Assembly: GCA_002307035.1 (NCBI GenBank)
Contig: DBTL01000081.1
Span: 1 to 43,226 of the forward strand
Length of the DNA: 43,226 bases
Source of the DNA: Bacteroides sp. UBA1317
GTDB lineage: Bacteria > Bacteroidota > Bacteroidia > Bacteroidales > Bacteroidaceae
Reading direction: 5' to 3'
Below the pieces are notes generated by a model that was not told the origin of the DNA, made no database searches, and worked only from the letters and a program-made list of their open reading frames with translations. The position numbers and the translations under genes are program-made. This document shows, piece after piece, positions 17,627 to 25,284 of this stretch. The number at the start of each line of letters is the position of its first letter. The stretch's first letter is position 1.

Positions 17627-17983
17627 TTAAATAAAAGTAGGAGGAGCACGTAGCGAGATATGCCCCTTGGCAGAACAGTTATAGTTTCTTTGAGGGGGAC
17701 GAGTTAAAAGAATGATCGGTTTATGAAGAAATAATGCTAAGATGAATAAGAAAAGTATCGGATTGGCTATCAGTATGGTAGAAAGATTATGGATAAACTG
17801 GACCTCAGATTGAGAATGATGATGCCCTTGAGGTTTTCCACCAGCCATCTTATAGAAATGTGAATGGACGATTGTTACGCCATTAATCACATGCGAGTGT
17901 ATAAACAAGGAAATGCTCCCTACATATACAATGAATAAGAGCGGAAAAAAGATCCTGAAAAACTTTATACTGACTCGTTTCAT
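17627..17983 (-). CDS. Small His-rich two-helix membrane protein, function unknown
   Basis: The 118-residue product has a hydrophobic helix at about 9-28, a histidine-rich loop (His29, 31, 40, 42, 54-56, 65) and a second helix at about 69-87. It ends in a short basic tail. With a positively charged N terminus the His loop should face the periplasm. I recognise no named family. Lying just upstream of the TonB receptor on the same strand, it may bind or sense a transition metal that the receptor imports (inference). Its -7 box shares a 9-base motif with the divergent arsenical-type operon. Confidence 0.7.
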   Translation of the reverse strand: MKRVSIKFFRIFFPLLFIVYVGSISLFIHSHVINGVTIVHSHFYKMAGGKPQGHHHSQSEVQFIHNLSTILIANPILFLFILALFLHKPIILLTRPPQRNYNCSAKGHISLRAPPTFI

Positions 17984-18018
17984 CCAGATAGAAGTAGAGT
18001 GTTGTTAAAATGCGTTCG

Positions 18019-18026
18019 CAAAGGTA
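18019..18026 (-). promoter_or_regulatory. -7 promoter box of the His-rich membrane protein gene
   Basis: On the minus strand TACCTTTG is an exact TAnnTTTG match, 36 bases before the ATG. Its last bases are part of the TTTGCGAAC motif. No clear -33 box is seen. Confidence 0.65.
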
Positions 18027-18203
18027 ACAATTATTAATGCTGTTCGCTAAGTTCTCTGTTTGTAATTAATTAATTTTAACCACATGCAGAAGCATTCCAA
18101 TGTAGATGGATTACAAAGCTGTGAACGCATAAAGAAACAGTATATACCTTCTTTAAAATCTATTAAAGATTACTTGATGAAAGAAAAAAAAGAAGCAATC
18201 TTA

Positions 18204-18234
18204 TTTGTTTGCATAAATATTGTTTGTAGTTTTG
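18204..18234 (+). promoter_or_regulatory. Promoter of the ArsEFG-like operon
   Basis: TTTG (18204-18207), a 19-base spacer and TAGTTTTG (18227-18234, exact TAnnTTTG) give a full promoter. The leader is about 155 bases. The spacer contains TTTGCATAAA (18208-18217), identical to the arm of the TetR palindrome at 21091-21123. Confidence 0.75.
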
Positions 18235-18398
18235 CGAACAACAAATCATGAAGAAGAGTTGAAGGCAGATAAAACACCTAGAATGGGCTATTGTTTGAAC
18301 CATGGAAGTCTCCAAATAGTTCATGACCTTTTCAATGCTTTCTTTGATGATTGTTCGCAAAATATAGAATGCAATTTTATAACTAAAAACAAAATCAT

Positions 18399-18632
18399 AT
18401 GGAAATTAAAGTTTTAGGAACCGGATGTTCTAGCTGCAAAGCTTTGTATGCAACAGTAGAAGCAGCTGTCAGTGAATTAGGCATTCAGGCTAACATTGTA
18501 AAAGAAGAGGATTTGATGAAAATCATGGAGTACAACGTGATGCAATTGCCCGCGCTTGTAATTAACGAGAAAGTTGTTTCTAGTGGAAAGAAACTTTCAG
18601 TATCTGAAGTAAAAGATTTATTAACTAAATAA
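18399..18632 (+). CDS. Small thioredoxin-like redox protein (ArsE-like)
   Basis: The 77-residue cytosolic protein has the thioredoxin/glutaredoxin-like fold of the TM0996/MTH895 group. GTGCSSCKAL places the redox pair at Cys10 and Cys13, and QLPALVI near 47-53 is the cis-proline segment. Such mini-thioredoxins commonly accompany CcdA-like and DUF318 permeases. It is first in an operon with ArsF-like and ArsG-like genes (5-11 base gaps), so it probably supplies reducing equivalents to the membrane partner. Naming it ArsE is by position and fold only. Confidence 0.85.
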   Translation: MEIKVLGTGCSSCKALYATVEAAVSELGIQANIVKEEDLMKIMEYNVMQLPALVINEKVVSSGKKLSVSEVKDLLTK

Positions 18633-18643
18633 ATAATTTGAAG

Positions 18644-19075
18644 ATGAAACAACTATTATTTGCTGCCATCGCAATAATGATCAGCATTACTGCTTGCGGA
18701 AAAGGACCAAAAACATCTGAGAAATCAAACACAGAATCCAAAGATCGAGTAGAAATCTTATACTTCCACGGGAAACAGCGCTGCCCGACTTGCATGAGCA
18801 TTGAAAAAAATGCGAAAGAAGCCGTGAACGCATATTATGCTGATAAGATCAAAAAAGGTGAGGTCGTATTTACGGTCATAGATATTTCTGACAAAGCAGG
18901 CGAAAAAATAGCCGACCGTTACGAGGTTACATGGTCATCTTTGTTTGTCAACAAATGGAAAGGTGGAAAAGAAAGCAAGAACAATATGACAGAGTTTGCC
19001 TTCGCTTACTCAAGAAATTCACCTGACACTTTCAAAAAAGGACTAAAGAAGAAAATCGACGAACTATTAAAATAA
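18644..19075 (+). CDS. arsF: ArsF-like thioredoxin-fold lipoprotein
   Basis: The 143-residue product begins MKQLLFAAIAIMIS and has a lipobox ending at Cys18, so it is anchored in the cell envelope. A redox CPTC motif follows at 47-50 (HGKQRCPTC). The ATG at 18644 is preferred to the in-frame TTG at 18638. I recall the family as the nitrophenyl-compound nitroreductase subunit ArsF, which acts with ArsE and ArsG in reducing and expelling nitroaromatic arsenicals. The role here is inferred from family and neighbours. It lies 11 bases behind the thioredoxin gene and 6 before the next. Confidence 0.78.
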   Translation: MKQLLFAAIAIMISITACGKGPKTSEKSNTESKDRVEILYFHGKQRCPTCMSIEKNAKEAVNAYYADKIKKGEVVFTVIDISDKAGEKIADRYEVTWSSLFVNKWKGGKESKNNMTEFAFAYSRNSPDTFKKGLKKKIDELLK

Positions 19076-19081
19076 TCTGCA

Positions 19082-19792
19082 ATGGATTTTCTACAATCAA
19101 TACTAGACAGCAGCGACATCCCAATGCTGACAGCATTCATCCTTGGGTTACTCACCGCTGTAAGCCCTTGCCCGCTCGCTACTAACATTACAGCTGTGGG
19201 ATACATCAGCAAAGATATTGAAAACAAACATAAAATATTTTGGAATGGCATACTCTACACTCTAGGCCGTGCTATCAGCTATACCGTTTTGGGCATTATT
19301 CTTATATCCATTCTAAAAGAAGGTTCGAGCATGTTTGCTATACAAAAATCAATAAGCAAGTATGGCGAGCTATTGATATCACCGGCATTAGTCCTTATCG
19401 GAGTATTTATGCTTATAGGCAATAAGTTGAATCTTCCCAAATTCGGATTTTCCGGAAGCGGAAGCAACTTAAAGAAAAAAGGGAATTGGGGCGCATTGTT
19501 ATTGGGTATTTTGTTTGCACTTGCATTCTGCCCCACCAGCGGAGTTTTCTATTTTGGGATGCTTATTCCCATGTCAGCGGCTGCCGACGGGGGATATTTG
19601 CTCCCACTCGTCTTTGCACTTGCAACAGGATTGCCGGTCATCGTCGTAGCGTGGATATTGGCTTATAGCGTGGCCGGACTTGGTAAATTCTATAATCAAA
19701 TGAAGACATTCGAGAAAAGATTCCGAATTGTTGTAGCCATTTTATTCATACTGGTTGGCATTTATTACGGCATAACTTATTATATATTATAG
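19082..19792 (+). CDS. arsG: CcdA/DsbD-fold membrane protein (ArsG-like)
   Basis: The 236-residue integral membrane protein has about six helices. The two conserved cysteines of CcdA-type thiol transporters are visible in SPCPLA (Cys30) and FCPTSG (Cys150), each beside a proline. Such proteins carry electrons from cytosolic thioredoxin across the inner membrane. In arsEFG clusters this position is named an aminobenzyl-arsenical efflux permease, ArsG. Here it probably passes electrons from the cytosolic mini-thioredoxin to the ArsF-like lipoprotein, or exports the reduced compound. Context supports the name; transport specificity cannot be seen. Confidence 0.75.
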   Translation: MDFLQSILDSSDIPMLTAFILGLLTAVSPCPLATNITAVGYISKDIENKHKIFWNGILYTLGRAISYTVLGIILISILKEGSSMFAIQKSISKYGELLISPALVLIGVFMLIGNKLNLPKFGFSGSGSNLKKKGNWGALLLGILFALAFCPTSGVFYFGMLIPMSAAADGGYLLPLVFALATGLPVIVVAWILAYSVAGLGKFYNQMKTFEKRFRIVVAILFILVGIYYGITYYIL

Positions 19793-19803
19793 AAGAATCA
19801 ATT

Positions 19804-20772
19804 ATGATACAAACATTTGCAGATTGGTTGGTCTATACAATCTTTGGATTAGACGCAGCAAGCCACTTAGGTATGGCCATTAATTTTTTCTTCTATGACA
19901 CAATAAAAATTCTTATTTTATTGTTCTTGATTAGCACTCTCATGGGAATAGTAAATGCCTATTTCCCCATAGATCGTCTGAGAAACTACTTGACCACTCA
20001 CAAGATGTATGGATTGCAATATTTCTTGGCTTCACTCTTCGGGGCAATCACACCCTTTTGTTCTTGCTCCTCCATACCCCTATTTATAGGCTTTGTTAAA
20101 GGAGGAATTCCTTTGGGAGTCACATTTGCGTTCCTCATCACTTCTCCATTGGTTAACGAGGTTGCAGTAGCAATGTTTCTGGGTACATTCGGAGTAAAAA
20201 TAACCCTTGTTTATGTTATCAGCGGAATACTATTAGGCATGATCGGAGGTTTGGTGCTAGGCAGACTAAAACTGGAGAAATATTTAAGTGATTGGATCAA
20301 ACAGATTCAAGCCAATGCTAATATGGAATCTTTACATTGGGAGGGGGAAAAAACTCCGTTCATAAAAAGAATGCCAACAATAATCAAAGAAGCTTGGGGA
20401 ATAGTAAGAAGCGTTTTACTCTATATCATTATTGGCATCGGCATCGGAGCTTTGATGCATGGATACGTTCCTGAAGGGTTTTTCGAGCAATATATGTCAA
20501 AAGACAATTGGTACGCAGTCCCTCTTTCTGTAATATTGGCTGTACCGATGTATGCTAATGCGGCAGGTATTGTTCCGGTAATTGAAGTTTTTGTGGCCAA
20601 AGGAATTCCAATTGGCACCGCATTAGCCTTTATGATGGGTGTAGTAGGACTTTCATTACCCGAAGCAACCTTGCTTAAGAAAGTGATGACTTGGAAATTA
20701 ATTGCAATCTTTTTTGGTACAGTCACACTGTTCATCATCATTTCAGGGTACTTATTCAACTATTTGCTTTGA
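19804..20772 (+). CDS. DUF318-family permease (ArsP-like)
   Basis: The 322-residue inner-membrane protein has about eight helices. The family signature PFCSCSSIPLFIGF includes Cys86 and Cys88, which bind trivalent arsenic in ArsP. A second repeat (VPMYANAAGIVPV near 250-262 and LSLPEATLL near 285-293) matches the internal duplication of PF03773. ArsP exports trivalent organoarsenicals such as methylarsenite; other members are linked to copper or zinc export. As fourth gene of the cluster, 11 bases behind the ArsG-like gene, it probably exports the reduced product. Confidence 0.8.
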   Translation: MIQTFADWLVYTIFGLDAASHLGMAINFFFYDTIKILILLFLISTLMGIVNAYFPIDRLRNYLTTHKMYGLQYFLASLFGAITPFCSCSSIPLFIGFVKGGIPLGVTFAFLITSPLVNEVAVAMFLGTFGVKITLVYVISGILLGMIGGLVLGRLKLEKYLSDWIKQIQANANMESLHWEGEKTPFIKRMPTIIKEAWGIVRSVLLYIIIGIGIGALMHGYVPEGFFEQYMSKDNWYAVPLSVILAVPMYANAAGIVPVIEVFVAKGIPIGTALAFMMGVVGLSLPEATLLKKVMTWKLIAIFFGTVTLFIIISGYLFNYLL

Positions 20773-20786
20773 TAAAGATCCTCCTC

Positions 20787-20978
20787 TTACTCATCCGTTA
20801 TTTTACTAAAAACACCTGCGGGGCAGATGTGAACACATTTCTGGCATCCATTACAGGCATTTAAGTCACCAAGCAAAAAATAGCTAATTCCCAAGAATCT
20901 AGAGCTTTTGAAGACCTGTTTCGGGCACACATCCGCACACTTCCAACATTTAACACATTTAGATGAATCAATTCTCAC
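20787..20978 (-). CDS. Ferredoxin with two 4Fe-4S clusters
   Basis: The 63-residue protein has two CxxCxxCxxxCP motifs: Cys8, 11, 14, 18 and Cys42, 45, 48, 52. It is a small cytosolic electron carrier. The only plausible start in frame is GTG (20976-20978); no ATG precedes the first cysteine. It is convergent with the permease gene (14 bases between stops), so it is not in that operon, but it may supply electrons for nearby reductive chemistry (speculative). The 22-residue spacer between clusters is longer than in clostridial-type ferredoxins. Confidence 0.88.
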   Translation of the reverse strand: MRIDSSKCVKCWKCADVCPKQVFKSSRFLGISYFLLGDLNACNGCQKCVHICPAGVFSKITDE

Positions 20979-21063
20979 AAATGGAGTATAGAGAATCTTT
21001 GCTCTTTTTTTTATTCTGCTAACAAATGAGGATTTCCTCTTTAATAATACCTACAAATAGCGA

Positions 21064-21094
21064 TTGTGGGTATGTTGAACAATCTGTTACTTTG
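21064..21094 (+). promoter_or_regulatory. Promoter of the TetR gene
   Basis: TTG (21064-21066), a 20-base spacer and TTACTTTG (21087-21094, 7 of 8) form a promoter whose -7 box overlaps the left arm of the palindrome. Predicted transcription starts near 21101, inside the palindrome. Confidence 0.6.
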
Positions 21095-21123
21095 CATAAA
21101 AGAACAATGTTCGTTTATGCAAA
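21091..21123. promoter_or_regulatory. 33-bp palindromic operator over the tetR promoter and start
   Basis: Arms TTTGCATAAA (21091-21100) and TTTATGCAAA (21114-21123) are perfect inverted repeats. Inside them GAACA and TGTTC (21102-21106, 21108-21112) continue the dyad around A21107. Only one position pair (21101/21113) fails. The site covers the -7 box, the predicted transcription start and the ATG (21117), the layout expected for autorepression. Confidence 0.82.
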
Positions 21124-21731
21124 TAAAAAAAGAAAATACGCGTCAAAAGATTCTTGCTATAGCCCGTGATGAATTTATCATGAACGGATTTCGCAATACA
21201 TCTATGCGAATTATAGCTTATAAATCAGGAAATACTCTTAGCAATATTTATACTTATTTCCACAACAAAGATGAAATCTTTAGGGCTGTTTTATCCGGAG
21301 TGTTTGCTGCTATTGATCAATTGATGGAGGAACACAATAAAGCAGAAAGTATAGACCTATATATCATGAATGCGCATGATTACGTTAAGAGCCAAATAGA
21401 TTTCTTCGTGAATCTTGTAACCAACTATAAAGAAGATTTCAACTTACTACTTTTTAAAGCATCCGGCTCATCTCTTGAAAACTTTCGTGATCAATTTATT
21501 GACAGGCATTCGGCCATAGGAAATGAATATTTTCTAAAAGTAAAAAACAAATATCCGACAGTCAATATTGAGGTTTCAAGTTTTTTCATTCATACAATGA
21601 GTTCATGGTCTATCAGCGTAATTGCCGAGTTGGTGTCTCATGACTTATCGCGGGAGGAAATTGAACAATTTATGTCTGAATACCTGGCATTTGGTACTGC
21701 CGGATGGAGAAAAATCATGAATCTACAATGA
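21117..21731 (+). CDS. TetR/AcrR family transcriptional regulator
   Basis: The 204-residue protein has a typical TetR N-terminal helix-turn-helix (about 5-50: TRQKILAIARDEF, then NTSMRIIAYKSG and IYTYFHNKDEI) and a variable ligand-binding C-terminal part. The open frame extends to 21066, but the promoter and operator lie in that extension, so the ATG at 21117 is used. The regulator precedes a two-gene ABC transporter by 26 bases and probably controls itself and that transporter. The ligand is unknown. Confidence 0.9.
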   Translation: MQIKKENTRQKILAIARDEFIMNGFRNTSMRIIAYKSGNTLSNIYTYFHNKDEIFRAVLSGVFAAIDQLMEEHNKAESIDLYIMNAHDYVKSQIDFFVNLVTNYKEDFNLLLFKASGSSLENFRDQFIDRHSAIGNEYFLKVKNKYPTVNIEVSSFFIHTMSSWSISVIAELVSHDLSREEIEQFMSEYLAFGTAGWRKIMNLQ

Positions 21732-21757
21732 TAATACATCCTAATTTGAATTAAAAT

Positions 21758-23530
21758 ATGAATACATTATTAAAACTGCAAGCATACATGGGAAACCGGA
21801 AAACATTGCTGCCCACAGCCATGTTTTTTTCGGCCATTAGTGCTTTAGCCGGAATGGCTACATTCCTCTTCATTTGGCTTATTGTAAGAGATTTATTTGC
21901 TTCCGGAGGCACGTCACCGTCAGAGCAAATCGTGGATTATGCGTGGTGGACAGCCGCATCTGCTATAAGTAGCGTAGTGCTTTATTTCTTTGCCCTGATG
22001 TCCTCTCATCTGGCTGCTTTCAGAGTAGAATCGAACCTGAGACGCAGTGCTATGAGTAAAATCATAAAAATGCCACTTGGCTTTTTTGATTATAACACCA
22101 ATGGACGTATCCGCAAAATTATTGATGATAATGCGGGAATCACACACAGCTTTTTGGCTCACCAGATGCCTGATCTGGCAGCTACGTTTGTTGTGCCACT
22201 TGCGGCCTTAGTGCTAATCTTTCTTTTTGATTGGCGGTTGGGAGTTGCCAGCCTAGTTCCGATTCTTGTATCCTCAATGCTGATGGGATTTATGATGGGG
22301 ACAAAAGGCCGGCAATTTATGCAAAACTACATGAATTCACTCGAAGATATGAATACAGAAGCGGTGGAATATGTCAGAGGGATTCCTGTAGTAAAGGTCT
22401 TTCAGCAAACAGTCTTTTCATTTAAAAATTTTTATAGTAGCATACAGAAATACAATCAGATGGTCTTTCAATATACCAAAACATGGGAAAAGCCAATGTC
22501 GGCCTACACCGTCATTATAAATGGGTTTGTCTTTTTCCTTGCCCCGGTAGCGATATTGCTGATTGGTTATACCGGTGATTATACCTCTGTATTGCTCAAT
22601 TTCTTCCTGTTTATCTTAATCACACCCGTTTTCTCGCAAAGCATAATGAAAAGTATGTATCTAACGCAGGCATTGGGGCAGGCCAAAGAAGCGATTGAAC
22701 GTTTAGATCAACTGACCGGTTACGAGCAATTATCGGTTAATGTCGATACAAAAAAAATAAAGCGATACAATGTCGAATTTAAAAATGTGACATTCAATTA
22801 TCCCGGTACAACACAAAAGGTTCTCAACAACATAAACTTTCGTATTCCACAGGGGAAGAGAGTTGCGCTCGTTGGTGCATCCGGTAGTGGTAAGAGTACT
22901 ATTGCACGATTAATTCCCCGATTTTGGGATGTAAACGAAGGATGCGTATCAATAGGAGGAATCAATGTGAAGAACATCAGTCCGAAAGAGTTAATGACAA
23001 ACGTCTCGTTTGTTTTTCAGAATACACGACTGTTTAAAACAACATTGCTCGAAAATATCAAGTATGGAAATCCCGATGCCACTCTTGATGAAGTGAACTA
23101 TGCCGTGGATATGGCGCAATGCCGGGATATTATTGACAAGCAACCACTTGGGCTGAACACTAAGCTTGGAACGGATGGCACGTACCTTTCAGGAGGTGAG
23201 CAACAGCGTATTGTACTCGCCCGAGCTATTCTAAAAAATGCGCCTATCATAGTACTTGATGAAGCAACAGCCTTTGCAGATCCTGAAAATGAACATTTAA
23301 TTCATCAAGCTTTGAATGAGCTAACAAAAGGTAAAACTGTGCTGATGATTGCTCACAGGCTTACCAGTATAACTGACATGGATAACATTCTGGTTGTCGA
23401 TGAAGGAAGAATATCAGAGCAAGGAACACATGCTGAACTACTCGATAAACAAGGCACTTATTTTAAAATATGGAATGAATACCAGCAATCAGTTCGCTGG
23501 ACTATTAAAAAGGAGGTCAATCATGATTGA
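21758..23530 (+). CDS. ABC transporter, fused permease-ATPase, first half of a heterodimer
   Basis: The 590-residue product has about six membrane helices (20-315) and a C-terminal ATPase. Walker A GASGSGKST is at 373-381, followed by the signature LSGGEQQR, Walker B IIVLDEATAF and the H-loop MIAHR. The D-loop region reads ATAFADPENE instead of the usual ATASLD, a form I associate with YbtP/IrtB-like siderophore-type transporters (from memory). It overlaps the next ABC gene by 8 bases and follows tetR. The substrate is unknown; drug export or siderophore-like transport are both possible. Confidence 0.9.
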   Translation: MNTLLKLQAYMGNRKTLLPTAMFFSAISALAGMATFLFIWLIVRDLFASGGTSPSEQIVDYAWWTAASAISSVVLYFFALMSSHLAAFRVESNLRRSAMSKIIKMPLGFFDYNTNGRIRKIIDDNAGITHSFLAHQMPDLAATFVVPLAALVLIFLFDWRLGVASLVPILVSSMLMGFMMGTKGRQFMQNYMNSLEDMNTEAVEYVRGIPVVKVFQQTVFSFKNFYSSIQKYNQMVFQYTKTWEKPMSAYTVIINGFVFFLAPVAILLIGYTGDYTSVLLNFFLFILITPVFSQSIMKSMYLTQALGQAKEAIERLDQLTGYEQLSVNVDTKKIKRYNVEFKNVTFNYPGTTQKVLNNINFRIPQGKRVALVGASGSGKSTIARLIPRFWDVNEGCVSIGGINVKNISPKELMTNVSFVFQNTRLFKTTLLENIKYGNPDATLDEVNYAVDMAQCRDIIDKQPLGLNTKLGTDGTYLSGGEQQRIVLARAILKNAPIIVLDEATAFADPENEHLIHQALNELTKGKTVLMIAHRLTSITDMDNILVVDEGRISEQGTHAELLDKQGTYFKIWNEYQQSVRWTIKKEVNHD

Positions 23531-25259
23531 AACAATAAAAAAACGTTTTGCGCTCTCTAACAAAGGCGCTAAAGATTTCTGCAAAGGTGTCTTTTTTACT
23601 ACTTTATTTGATCTGGCACTAATGCTTCCGGCAATCTTTGTGTTCTTCTTTTTGGAAGACTATCTTCGTCCTGTTTTTAACCCGGCAGCATCTGTTACTC
23701 ACGGATTGACATTCTATATTCTACTTGGCATATCCTTCATGATTGTGATGTATATTATTGCTGTACTTCAATATCAAAGTACTTTTACCACAGTATATGA
23801 AGAAAGTGCCAATCGCCGTATCTCATTGGCCGAGAAACTCCGAAAACTTCCTTTGGCATTCTTCGGAGAGAAAAATCTTTCTGATTTGACTGCCACTATT
23901 ATGGATGATTGTACGGATCTGGAGCATACTTTTTCACACGCCGTACCACAACTGTTCGCCTCCATTATAAGTCTTAGTCTTATTGCTATCGGTCTATTTT
24001 TCTATAACTGGCAATTGGCCTTGGCTTTGTTTTGGGTGGTACCGTTTGCTTTGTCTATTTTATTCATCGCAAAGAAAAAACTACATAAAGAGAATCAGAT
24101 CCATTATCAAAATAAACGTATGGTGAGTGAGCATATTCAGGAAGGTTTGGATACGGTTCAGGAAATTAAATCTTATAATAACGAAAAAGACTATATAAGC
24201 AAGCTGAACAATAAAATCAAGGCTCACGAAAAACAACAAACAGAGAGTGAATTGCTCATCGGAGTGTTGGTTAACGGATCTCAAAGTTTTCTTAAACTGG
24301 GCTTAGCAAGTGTTATTATTGTTGGAGCAAGTCTATTGGCAACAGACAAGACGGATTTGTTTACTTATTTGATATTTATGGTTATAGGTTCAGGCATTTA
24401 TAATCCAATAAACGAAGTTTTAAATAACCTTGCAGCCCTCTTTTATCTCGATATTCGTATCAACAGAATGAATGAAATGGAAGCTTTACCAATACAACAA
24501 GGGACCACTGAATTCCAACCTAAAGGCTTCGATATTCAATTTCAGAAAGTTTATTTTGCTTATGAGTCGGGGAAACAGATATTAGAAGATCTGTCTTTTA
24601 CAGCCAAACAGGGAGAAATAACAGCTTTAGTGGGGCCATCAGGGAGTGGAAAAAGTACGGCAGCCAAGCTTGCAGCACGCTTCTGGGACATTCAGTCCGG
24701 CAAGATATTACTTGGTGGAGAAGATATTTCATTGATTGATCCTGAAACTCTCTTGGAATATTATTCTGTTGTTTTTCAGGATGTAGTGCTCTTTAACACT
24801 TCTATTATGGATAATATCCGTTTGGGAAAACGCAGTGCTACTGATGAGGAAGTTTTATATGCAGCCAAGTTGGCCCAATGTGATGAATTTGTCAGCAAAA
24901 TGGTTATGGGCTACAAGACAATCGTGGGTGAAAATGGTGAAACTCTTTCGGGCGGAGAACGTCAACGTATCTCCATAGCCCGTGCACTGTTGAAAGATGC
25001 ACCCATTGTACTGCTTGACGAGGCTACCGCTTCGCTTGATGTGGAGAATGAAACCAAGATTCAATCTGCAATTTCAGCTTTGGTAAGTAACAAAACGGTA
25101 CTGATTATAGCTCACCGTATGCGCACGATTGCCAATGCAGATAAAATTGTGGTGCTGAATAAAGGAACGGTAGCTGAAAGCGGTTCACCTGAAGAGTTGA
25201 AGAAGAAGAATGGTCTGTTTGCACGGATGGTAGATAGGCAAATGCTGCATATAAAATAA
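23523..25259 (+). CDS. ABC transporter, fused permease-ATPase, second half of a heterodimer
   Basis: The 578-residue product has six helices followed by an ATPase with Walker A GPSGSGKST (371-379), signature LSGGERQR, Walker B IVLLDEATASLD (standard D-loop) and H-loop IIAHR. The open frame runs back to 23394, but AGGAGG (23511-23516) lies 6 bases before the ATG at 23523, and that start gives a normal N terminus (MIETIKKRF). The 8-base overlap implies coupled translation with the first subunit. Together they should form one transporter with two non-identical ATP sites. Confidence 0.92.
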   Translation: MIETIKKRFALSNKGAKDFCKGVFFTTLFDLALMLPAIFVFFFLEDYLRPVFNPAASVTHGLTFYILLGISFMIVMYIIAVLQYQSTFTTVYEESANRRISLAEKLRKLPLAFFGEKNLSDLTATIMDDCTDLEHTFSHAVPQLFASIISLSLIAIGLFFYNWQLALALFWVVPFALSILFIAKKKLHKENQIHYQNKRMVSEHIQEGLDTVQEIKSYNNEKDYISKLNNKIKAHEKQQTESELLIGVLVNGSQSFLKLGLASVIIVGASLLATDKTDLFTYLIFMVIGSGIYNPINEVLNNLAALFYLDIRINRMNEMEALPIQQGTTEFQPKGFDIQFQKVYFAYESGKQILEDLSFTAKQGEITALVGPSGSGKSTAAKLAARFWDIQSGKILLGGEDISLIDPETLLEYYSVVFQDVVLFNTSIMDNIRLGKRSATDEEVLYAAKLAQCDEFVSKMVMGYKTIVGENGETLSGGERQRISIARALLKDAPIVLLDEATASLDVENETKIQSAISALVSNKTVLIIAHRMRTIANADKIVVLNKGTVAESGSPEELKKKNGLFARMVDRQMLHIK

Positions 25260-25284
25260 AAACACAAAACCTTTATTTATAAAA

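Larger units (their letters stand above)
18014..18361. promoter_or_regulatory. Three copies of the motif TTTGCGAAC in the divergent promoter region
   Basis: TTTGCGAAC occurs at 18014-18022 (minus), 18231-18239 (plus) and 18353-18361 (minus), with a one-mismatch copy at 18042-18050 (minus). The first overlaps the -7 box of the His-rich gene and the second overlaps the -7 box of the thioredoxin/ArsF-like operon. With flanks, the second and third form a 12-bp inverted repeat (TTTTGCGAACAA). This looks like a shared operator. The rest of 17984-18398 holds no convincing gene. Confidence 0.5.

Noticed and set aside
18163..18417. 65-codon frames on both strands upstream of the thioredoxin-like gene
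   Set aside because: Neither has a protein-like composition or a familiar motif; the promoter, leader and operator-like repeats explain the region better.
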